A stretch of 13,625 nt of DNA, taken from the NCBI GenBank assembly GCA_009916335.1, contig SAAR01000059.1:1-13625 (forward strand), written 5' to 3'. This DNA is from Erysipelotrichia bacterium. GTDB taxonomy: Bacteria > Bacillota_I > Bacilli_A > Erysipelotrichales > Erysipelotrichaceae. Numbering within the stretch: position 1 is the first letter of the stretch; the number at the start of each line of letters is the position of its first letter. A program made the position numbers and the translations under genes. Under the pieces are notes generated by a model that made no database searches, was not told the origin of the DNA, and was given only the letters and a program-made list of their open reading frames with translations. This document shows positions 7,027-12,386 of the stretch, in pieces.

Positions 7027-7806
7027 ATGGTACAAGCGATACTATTAGGTTTAGTGGCAATGCTTGGTAATGCAGAATATTTGTTAGGAACAAGCTTATT
7101 GTCAAGACCACTGGTAATGGGAACATTAACTGGACTTGTGTTAGGAGATTTAACAACAGGAGTTACTCTAGGAGCAACTTTAGAATTAGCGTTTATGGGT
7201 GCTTTCTCAATTGGAGCAAGTATTCCTCCTGAAATGATTTCAGGAACAGTATTAGGAACAGCATTTGCGATTACAACAGGCTCAGGACCTGAAACAGCAT
7301 TAACAGTGGGACTTCCTGTTGCTTCCTTAGTGTTGATTGCTAAAAATGTAGGAATGGTATTTATTTTACCTCCATTTGTACATAAAGCAGATAAATACGC
7401 GGCGATGGGAAATATGAGAGGAGTCGCTAGAATGCACTACCTTGGTGGACTATTTGGGGTAAACTTGATTATTGGTTCTATTGTAGCGATTGGTTTCTAT
7501 GCAGGAGGACCAGCAGTGCAATCACTTCTTGATGTCATTCCAGCATGGGTTTCTAAAGGACTTGAAATTACAATGGGCTTATTACCAGCAATTGGGTTTG
7601 GTTTATTATTACAAATGACAGTAAACAAAAAAGTGGCTTGCTACTTTATGCTAGGATTTGCATTATCTTCTTACTTAGGTATTCCAGTAACAGGAATTGC
7701 TATTTTTGGAGCGATTATTGCTATCGTAGTAACACAGCTTGATAAAAATACAAAAGTACAGGCTGTTAGTGTACAAGGAGGATTAGACGAAGATGACGAC
7801 TTCTAA
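7027..7806 (+). CDS. PTS mannose-family EIIC membrane component
   Basis: EIIC and EIID together form the membrane channel through which the substrate enters while EIIB phosphorylates it. The 259-residue product is strongly hydrophobic with several membrane segments. It carries the EIIC-Man stretch running from GTLTGLVLGDLTTG to LELAFMGAFSIG and the conserved PPEMISGTVLGTAFA (about residues 35-90). AAGGAGA precedes the ATG. The C-terminus is a hydrophilic, acidic tail ending EDDDF, the same last five residues as EIIA. The last 14 bases overlap the start of the EIID gene, which implies coupled translation of the two membrane partners. GfrC is the Salmonella equivalent. Confidence 0.93.
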   Translation: MVQAILLGLVAMLGNAEYLLGTSLLSRPLVMGTLTGLVLGDLTTGVTLGATLELAFMGAFSIGASIPPEMISGTVLGTAFAITTGSGPETALTVGLPVASLVLIAKNVGMVFILPPFVHKADKYAAMGNMRGVARMHYLGGLFGVNLIIGSIVAIGFYAGGPAVQSLLDVIPAWVSKGLEITMGLLPAIGFGLLLQMTVNKKVACYFMLGFALSSYLGIPVTGIAIFGAIIAIVVTQLDKNTKVQAVSVQGGLDEDDDF

Positions 7807-8605
7807 GAAACTAACAAAAAAAGAGATTAATCGTGTATTCTGGCGATCATTTGGAATGGAATGGGATTGGAACTATGAAAGACAGATGAATATGGCATAC
7901 TGTTATTCATTACTTCCTGTCATTGAAAAGTTGTATGATACAAAAGAAGATCGTGCAGCAGCAATGCAAAGACATCTTGAATTCTTTAATACAACACCAC
8001 ATATGTCAACACTGATTCTTGGTATCTCAGCAGCAATGGAAGAAAGCAATGCGAACGATCCTGAGTTTGATACAGAAAGTATTAACAACGTTAAAATTTC
8101 TTTAATGGGACCTTTGGCAGGAATTGGGGATTCATTTATTTGGGGAACGCTTAGAATTATTGCCACAGGAGTAGGGTTATCCTTAGCAACAAAAGGAAAT
8201 GTATTAGGAACAATCTTATTCTTATTGATTTTCAACTTACCAGCACAAGGATTACGTTACTACTTAATGAATGCTGGGTATAAATTAGGATCATCTTTCT
8301 TAGAAAAGATTCAACAAAGTGGTTTAATGGAAACTTTAACATACGGAGCATCTATTTTAGGATTAACGGTCATTGGTGCTATGACGGCAGAAAATGTAGC
8401 AGTTAAAATTCCATTAGCGATTGGTTCAGGGGAAGAAGCAACAACCATTGGTGATATTTGCAATAACATTATGCCAGGTTTATTACCACTTGGATTTACA
8501 TTATTTATTTACTTCTTATTAAGAAAGAACGTAAAAACAACAACATTGTTATTATTATGTGCTGCGATTGGATTAGCAGGATCATTCTTTGGCATTTTAG
8601 GATAA
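7793..8605 (+). CDS. PTS mannose-family EIID membrane component
   Basis: EIID is found only in mannose-type PTS permeases and is needed for transport with EIIC. The 270-residue product starts with a cytoplasmic amphipathic region containing the diagnostic FWRSFGMEWDWNYERQ (residues about 16-31). Next come the loop FFNTTPHMSTLILG, the signature MGPLAGIGDSFIWGTLR and hydrophobic segments towards the C-terminus ending LAGSFFGILG. The gene overlaps the EIIC gene by 14 bases; AAGGAGG (7775-7781) lies inside that gene, 11 bases from the ATG, a slightly long spacing. The two deglycase genes lie downstream in the same direction, which gives the best hint of substrate. GfrD is the Salmonella equivalent. 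Confidence 0.93.
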   Translation: MTTSKKLTKKEINRVFWRSFGMEWDWNYERQMNMAYCYSLLPVIEKLYDTKEDRAAAMQRHLEFFNTTPHMSTLILGISAAMEESNANDPEFDTESINNVKISLMGPLAGIGDSFIWGTLRIIATGVGLSLATKGNVLGTILFLLIFNLPAQGLRYYLMNAGYKLGSSFLEKIQQSGLMETLTYGASILGLTVIGAMTAENVAVKIPLAIGSGEEATTIGDICNNIMPGLLPLGFTLFIYFLLRKNVKTTTLLLLCAAIGLAGSFFGILG

Positions 8606-8633
8606 ACAAGTAGAGAGGAAAAAGGTAAAAAAT

Positions 8634-9629
8634 ATGATTAAATTTAACGAACAAGCAAAAATTGATAGTGTGAATGGAGCATTAGCATTAAGAGGAAAAA
8701 TTAACGAAATCGTAGATAGTATTTGTAAAGATGGGTATTCTAACATTTGTTGGTTAGGAATTGGTGGAACATGGGCTAGTGGTATGCAGGCTGCAATTCA
8801 CATGAAAGAAATGTCAGCAATCGAAACATGGGCAGAAAATGCTGCTGAATATTTAACAACAGGAAATAAACGTATTACAAAAGATAGCGTTGTTGTTATT
8901 TCATCAGTAACAGGAAATACAAAAGAGTTAGTAGATGCTGTTAAAAAGGCAAAAGAAGTAGGAGCGAAAGTAATCGGTTTTCTTGATTTAGAAAAAGCTG
9001 CGTTATTAGATATTGTGGACTATGGTATTGTTTATCCTGTGAATGAACAGTTAAAATTCTTTATGGTAGCAGATCGTTTTATGTTCAATAACAATGAATT
9101 TGCCGATTATGAAGAGATGTATCAACAATTTGAAGCACATTTAGCGAAAGCGTTAGTAGAAGTAGAAAAGAAAGCAGAACCATTTGCGATAGAATATGCA
9201 AAGAAACACTGGAATGATGAAATCCATTACTTTGTTGGTGCAGGAAATCAATGGGGAGCAACTTATTCTTATGCAATGTGTACATGGGAAGAACAATTAT
9301 GGATTAAAACAAAATCTATTACAGCACCAGAATTTTTCCATGGTATGTTTGAAATTGTTACAAAAGAAACACCAGTTACTGTTTATGTAGGAGAAGATGC
9401 ACAACGTCCTTTATCAGAAAGAGTTGTTAACTTTATTCCAAATATTTGTGAAAACTATACGGTTGTAGATACAAAGGACTATGAATTAGCAGGAATTAGC
9501 GAAAAATATCGTAAACATATTTCACACTTAGTGTTACGTTGTATTAATAATCGTGTAGACGTTCATATGGAAATTGAAACACGCCACCCAATGGATATTC
9601 GTCGTTACTACAGAAGATTAGAATATTAG
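8634..9629 (+). CDS. SIS-domain sugar-phosphate deglycase, FrlB/GfrF-like (probable fructoselysine-6-phosphate deglycase)
   Basis: FrlB and GfrF split fructoselysine 6-phosphate into glucose 6-phosphate and lysine. The 331-residue protein has two SIS domains. The first holds the phosphosugar loop GIGGTWASG (residues 42-50) and SSVTGNTKE. The second carries APEFFHGMFEIV with Glu233 and His236, parallel to GEFRHGPLEIV in E. coli FrlB. FrlB-like features continue in the ERVVNFI segment and the C-terminus RRYYRRLEY (ERRYYGGLVEY in FrlB). The length is close to FrlB (340). GAGAGGAAAAAGG lies before the ATG. It is the first enzyme gene after the permease, 28 bases after EIID. The family assignment is strong; the substrate is inferred, because fructose-aspartate and other fructosamine deglycases (FraB type) share the fold and catalytic Glu/His. 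Confidence 0.8.
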   Translation: MIKFNEQAKIDSVNGALALRGKINEIVDSICKDGYSNICWLGIGGTWASGMQAAIHMKEMSAIETWAENAAEYLTTGNKRITKDSVVVISSVTGNTKELVDAVKKAKEVGAKVIGFLDLEKAALLDIVDYGIVYPVNEQLKFFMVADRFMFNNNEFADYEEMYQQFEAHLAKALVEVEKKAEPFAIEYAKKHWNDEIHYFVGAGNQWGATYSYAMCTWEEQLWIKTKSITAPEFFHGMFEIVTKETPVTVYVGEDAQRPLSERVVNFIPNICENYTVVDTKDYELAGISEKYRKHISHLVLRCINNRVDVHMEIETRHPMDIRRYYRRLEY

Positions 9630-9637
9630 AAACGAAT

Positions 9638-9657
9638 AGAGATGGGCAACCATCTCT
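9638..9657 (+). other. GCAA-tetraloop hairpin before the HAD gene
   Basis: AGAGATGG (9638-9645) and CCATCTCT (9650-9657) form a perfect 8-bp stem closed by GCAA, a stable GNRA tetraloop. It begins eight bases after the stop of the first deglycase gene and ends nine bases before the HAD ATG. No T-run follows, so it is unlikely to be a full terminator. It could protect the upstream message, attenuate downstream expression or hide the only purine-rich bases near the HAD start. Confidence 0.7.
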
Positions 9658-9666
9658 TATTTGCTT

Positions 9667-10329
9667 ATGAAAAAGCTGAAAGCAGTTATTTTTGATATGG
9701 ATGGGGTATTGTTTGATACAGAAAGAGTGTATATGCAAAGGCTAAATACTTTTATGGGGCAAGATGGAAAACAGATTAGTAACGAGGCACAAATGTATTT
9801 GCTAGGCTCTAGTGATCAACAAAAATGGCAGTATATTGAAAAATTGTATGAGTATAAATATACAAGAGATGAATTCTTTGCTCGCTATGACAAGCATTAT
9901 GCACAAGCCCCTTTTTCTTATAAAAAGATTATGTTTGATGGCGTGAAAGAAGTATTAATGACGCTTTATCAAGAGGGATACCAATTGGCTCTTGCTTCTT
10001 CCTCAATGATGAAAGAAATTGAAGATGCATTAACACAATGTCAATTAAAAGCTTTATTCACTAGTGTTTTAAGTGGGGAAAACTGTATTGCCACAAAGCC
10101 TGATCCACAAATTTATTTAGACACGCTTACAAACTTAGGTTTAGCAAAGCAAGAGTGCATTGTGGTAGAAGATAGTGAGTATGGAATTATTGCAGCGAAA
10201 AGAGCAGGGTTAAAAGTGATTGCAAGAAAAGATGAGTATATTAGAGTAGATCAAAGTAAAGCGGATTATATCATACAAGAACATCATCAGATATTAGAAA
10301 TAATTCATCAAATAGAAAAGGAAAAATAA
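9667..10329 (+). CDS. HAD-superfamily hydrolase, beta-phosphoglucomutase/phosphatase-like
   Basis: The protein is a class IA haloacid-dehalogenase phosphatase or sugar phosphomutase of 220 residues. Motif I is FDMDGVLFD, with Asp10 as nucleophile and Asp12 as acid/base. A helical cap lies at about 16-85. Motif II is ASSS (110-113), motif III Lys is KPDP (Lys144), and motif IV is VEDSEYG with Glu168 and Asp169. All catalytic residues are present. The ATG at 9667 gives the usual MKKLKAVIFDMDG start; the TTG at 9661 would add two residues. No Shine-Dalgarno sits at normal distance, and a stable hairpin ends just upstream. The next gene starts one base after the stop. Placement between the two SIS genes suggests a role on the same phosphorylated sugars: repair, removal of toxic sugar phosphates, or phosphate isomerisation. 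The substrate cannot be read from sequence. Confidence 0.9.
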   Translation: MKKLKAVIFDMDGVLFDTERVYMQRLNTFMGQDGKQISNEAQMYLLGSSDQQKWQYIEKLYEYKYTRDEFFARYDKHYAQAPFSYKKIMFDGVKEVLMTLYQEGYQLALASSSMMKEIEDALTQCQLKALFTSVLSGENCIATKPDPQIYLDTLTNLGLAKQECIVVEDSEYGIIAAKRAGLKVIARKDEYIRVDQSKADYIIQEHHQILEIIHQIEKEK

Positions 10330-10330
10330 T

Positions 10331-11410
10331 ATGGAAAAAATGACGATGCAGGATTATGTAAAAGAAACACCTGCTGTATGTAAAAAGAATATTGAAAATT
10401 ATGAATCGTTAGTAGCAGATGTCTTAGCCCATATACAAACAAAAGAAATACGAATGATTTGGTTAATTGCATCTGGTTCTAGTTATAATAGTTGTTATTG
10501 TGCAAGAGCATTTATGCGTAAATGTTTATCTTGTGAAATTAAAATAGTTACACCGTTTACGTTTACTTACTATGAAAATGACATACAAGAAAAGGATGTT
10601 GTTTTTGTGATTAGCCAAAGTGGATTGAGTACAAATGCTATTGAAGCAATTAAAAAGTTGAAATCAATGCAAGTAAAAGCGATTGCATTAACAGGGAATG
10701 TGCATAGTGATATTAAAGAATATGCAGATGTTGTCATTGATTATGGAGTAGGGGAAGAATTAGTTGGTTATGTAACCAAAGGGGTTAGCACACTGTGTTT
10801 ATTTTTAATGTTAGTAGCCATTGTACTAAGTGGTAAAAAGCAATACTTAGAAGATGTTAAAACAGCGATTGCCATGAATGAAGAGATGATAGACAAAGCC
10901 AATACTTTTATTGATACGCATTATAAACATTTTTCTAGTATGGCACATGCGTATTTTTGTGGGGCAAATGCAAACTATGGGACAGCTTTAGAAGGTAGCT
11001 TAAAGGTAGGAGAAACCATTCATGTACCAAGTTGTTTTTATGAAATAGAAGAATATATCCATGGACCTAATTTACAGTTAACACCTTTATATAATGTGTT
11101 TTTCTTTGATGGTAATGATAGTGCAAGTGAACGTGTTGCACAAGTGTATTTAGCGAGTAGAGAGGTAAGTGATCGTGTTTATATGATTAGCAATCATGCA
11201 AAATTTAAAAATGATGATCATGTTATTTCCTTATCAAAAGAAGTGATGAGTGAATGTTGTCCTTTGGCATACTTACCATTTGTGCAATTGTTAAGTTATC
11301 GTATTAGCAGTGATTTAAATAGTTCTAAGCAACACCCATTACTTAGAAAGTTTAAACAGATAGCGAGTGCAAAAACAGAAAATTTTGTGAATTATGATGA
11401 AGATGATTAA
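10331..11410 (+). CDS. Second SIS-domain protein, GlmS/GfrE-like (probable glucoselysine-6-phosphate deglycase)
   Basis: The 359-residue protein resembles the isomerase half of GlmS and its relatives AgaS and GfrE. It opens with TMQDYVKETPAV, a GlmS-like lead. The first SIS domain has LIASGSSYNS (about 45-54) and ISQSGLSTNAIEAIK. The second has ALEGSLKVGETIHV followed by EEYIHGP with Glu240/241 and His244, matching EGALKLKE and GELKHGP in GlmS. It has no glutaminase domain, so ammonia is not drawn from glutamine. Salmonella gfr also encodes two SIS deglycases; GfrE acts on glucoselysine 6-phosphate. By analogy this one would act on the second Amadori/Heyns product, though an aminosugar-6-phosphate deaminase remains possible. 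AAAGGA lies eight bases before the ATG, and the HAD gene ends one base upstream. The tail is acidic (DEDD). It is the last gene of the operon. Confidence 0.78.
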   Translation: MEKMTMQDYVKETPAVCKKNIENYESLVADVLAHIQTKEIRMIWLIASGSSYNSCYCARAFMRKCLSCEIKIVTPFTFTYYENDIQEKDVVFVISQSGLSTNAIEAIKKLKSMQVKAIALTGNVHSDIKEYADVVIDYGVGEELVGYVTKGVSTLCLFLMLVAIVLSGKKQYLEDVKTAIAMNEEMIDKANTFIDTHYKHFSSMAHAYFCGANANYGTALEGSLKVGETIHVPSCFYEIEEYIHGPNLQLTPLYNVFFFDGNDSASERVAQVYLASREVSDRVYMISNHAKFKNDDHVISLSKEVMSECCPLAYLPFVQLLSYRISSDLNSSKQHPLLRKFKQIASAKTENFVNYDEDD

Positions 11411-11426
11411 ACGCTGATTAATGTTG

Positions 11427-11452
11427 AGGAAGTTCATTTACTTCCTTTTTTT
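11427..11452 (+). terminator. Terminator of the sigma-54 PTS operon
   Basis: AGGAAGT (11427-11433) pairs with ACTTCCT (11440-11446) around the loop TCATTT, followed by a T-run to 11452. It lies 16 bases after the second SIS gene and closes the seven-gene operon. Confidence 0.85.
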
Positions 11453-11453
11453 C

Positions 11454-11482
11454 TTGTCAATTCCTGTTGTATGACATAAAAT
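11454..11482 (+). promoter_or_regulatory. Sigma-A promoter of the DUF134 gene
   Basis: TTGTCA (11454-11459) and TAAAAT (11477-11482) are exactly 17 bases apart. The start would fall near 11489, and GGGGG (11500-11504) provides the ribosome site. TGTCA inside the -35 and TGACATA overlapping the -10 (11472-11478) resemble the half-sites of the palindrome at 11909-11930, which could mean shared regulation. Confidence 0.65.
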
Positions 11483-11513
11483 AGCAATAACTAAAACAAG
11501 GGGGAAATAGACA

Positions 11514-11852
11514 ATGCCTAGACCATGTAAACAAAAACGAATTTGTCGTTTACCAAGATGCACCCATTTTGTACCTGAAAATAATCCTTCTGATAGGGTA
11601 GTGAAAATGAGCCTTGAAGAATATGAAACCATTCGTTTAATTGATTATGAAAAAATGAATCAAGAAGAATGTGCAAAACAAATGAATGTCGCAAGGACAA
11701 CCATTCAAAGTATTTATCAAAAAGCACGTTATAAAGTAGCACTTAGCTTGGTGGAAGGAATACGCTTAGTCATTGATGGGGGAGATTATCAGCTTTGTGA
11801 ACAGAAAACTTCAAAAGATGATTGTAGAGCCTGTTGCCAAAAAAGGGAATGA
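11514..11852 (+). CDS. DUF134-family predicted DNA-binding protein
   Basis: DUF134 proteins are small predicted DNA-binding regulators, often next to NifX/NifB-type cluster-binding proteins; no biochemical role is settled. The 112-residue product begins MPRPCKQKRICRLPRC, the typical basic start, here with Cys5, Cys11 and Cys16. A helix-turn-helix of sigma-region-4 style covers about 48-77 (EECAKQMNVARTTIQSIYQKAR). The C-terminus has Cys95, Cys104, Cys107 and Cys108. Seven cysteines in 112 residues suggest metal or redox sensing, which I infer. Start choice is supported by a G-rich ribosome site nine bases upstream and by the conserved MPRP. The next gene, 89 bases downstream with its own promoter, encodes the usual partner. 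Confidence 0.88.
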   Translation: MPRPCKQKRICRLPRCTHFVPENNPSDRVVKMSLEEYETIRLIDYEKMNQEECAKQMNVARTTIQSIYQKARYKVALSLVEGIRLVIDGGDYQLCEQKTSKDDCRACCQKRE

Positions 11853-11899
11853 AAATTAGAAAATTTTAAGTAACTATTCTAAAAAAGGTAAAATAGGTG

Positions 11900-11930
11900 T
11901 ATAATACCATTAATGACATATGTCAATAAT
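11900..11930 (+). promoter_or_regulatory. Promoter -10 and palindromic operator of the NifX-like gene
   Basis: TATAAT (11900-11905) is a consensus -10 with no convincing -35 (TTCTAA at 17-base spacing), as expected of an activated or regulated promoter. Immediately after it is a 22-base palindrome (11909-11930) with perfect core TGACATATGTCA (11914-11925) and only one mismatched pair. It covers the predicted start near 11912 and abuts GGAGG (11931-11935). A dimeric repressor bound here would block transcription; the DUF134 product is the nearest candidate binder. Confidence 0.65.
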
Positions 11931-11941
11931 GGAGGATTAAT

Positions 11942-12325
11942 ATGAAAATTGCAGTTACCTATGAGAATGAAGAAGTATTCCAACATTTTGGAAAAAGTGA
12001 AAACTTTAAAGTATATGAAATAGTGGATAATATGGTGCAAAGTGCCAAGGTAGAAAGTAGTAATGGACAGGGACATGGTGCGTTGGCAGATATTTTGGCT
12101 CAGTTAAATGTTGATGTATTAATTTGTGGTGGCATTGGAGCAGGGGCAAAAAGTGCATTAGCGAGCAAACAGATTAGCGTTGTAAATGGTGTGAATGGAA
12201 ATTGTGATGCAGTGGTTGATGCGTATTTAAAAGGGACACTACAATATGATTTAAATGCATCTTGTAGTGATCATCACCATGAGCATGAAGGACACCATTG
12301 TGCAAGTGGTGGCTGTCATCATTAA
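11942..12325 (+). CDS. NifX/NifB-family iron-molybdenum cluster-binding protein with His/Cys tail
   Basis: The product belongs to the dinitrogenase iron-molybdenum cofactor (NifX/NafY/MTH1175-like) fold, a small ribonuclease-H-like domain that carries metal clusters or cofactor precursors. It starts MKIAVTYENEEVFQHFGKSENF, the family opening with the conserved HFG, and holds LICGGIGAGAKSALA (about 60-74) and the typical V-x-G-V-x-G-x-C turn. Residues 108-127 form an added tail with eight His and three Cys (CSDHHHEHEGHH and onward), a strong metal-binding signal. No nif structural genes are in view, so a nitrogenase role is unlikely. Metal storage, delivery or sensing is more plausible. GGAGG lies six bases before the ATG. 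The pairing with DUF134 upstream is a recurrent arrangement in anaerobes. Confidence 0.88.
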   Translation: MKIAVTYENEEVFQHFGKSENFKVYEIVDNMVQSAKVESSNGQGHGALADILAQLNVDVLICGGIGAGAKSALASKQISVVNGVNGNCDAVVDAYLKGTLQYDLNASCSDHHHEHEGHHCASGGCHH

Positions 12326-12348
12326 TTTGTAAAATAAGATATTCGATG

Positions 12349-12376
12349 AAAAGAAGTGTCCAAGGCACTTCTTTTT
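12349..12376 (+). terminator. Terminator of the NifX-like gene
   Basis: AAAAGAAGTG (12349-12358) pairs perfectly with CACTTCTTTT (12366-12375) around TCCAAGG, with the T-run extending to 12376. It lies between two convergent genes and may also slow transcription of the minus-strand gene that ends at 12387. Confidence 0.85.
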
Positions 12377-12386
12377 AGCAAGCTAC

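Noticed and set aside
7903..8235. 110-codon minus-strand open frame
   Set aside because: It is an antisense shadow of EIID, whose motifs are clear, and has no promoter or ribosome site.
8590..8606. TGGCATTTTAGGATAA as a -24/-12 element before the first deglycase gene
   Set aside because: No GC at the -12 position, and it overlaps the EIID C-terminal codons; the gene is served by the operon promoter.
9638..9660. Hairpin before the HAD gene as an intrinsic terminator
   Set aside because: The stem is good but the following TATTTG is not a T-run, and the operon continues in the same direction.
10941..10960. TGGCAC resembling a -24 sigma-54 element
   Set aside because: It is inside the second SIS gene, and TT replaces the required GC ten bases after GG.
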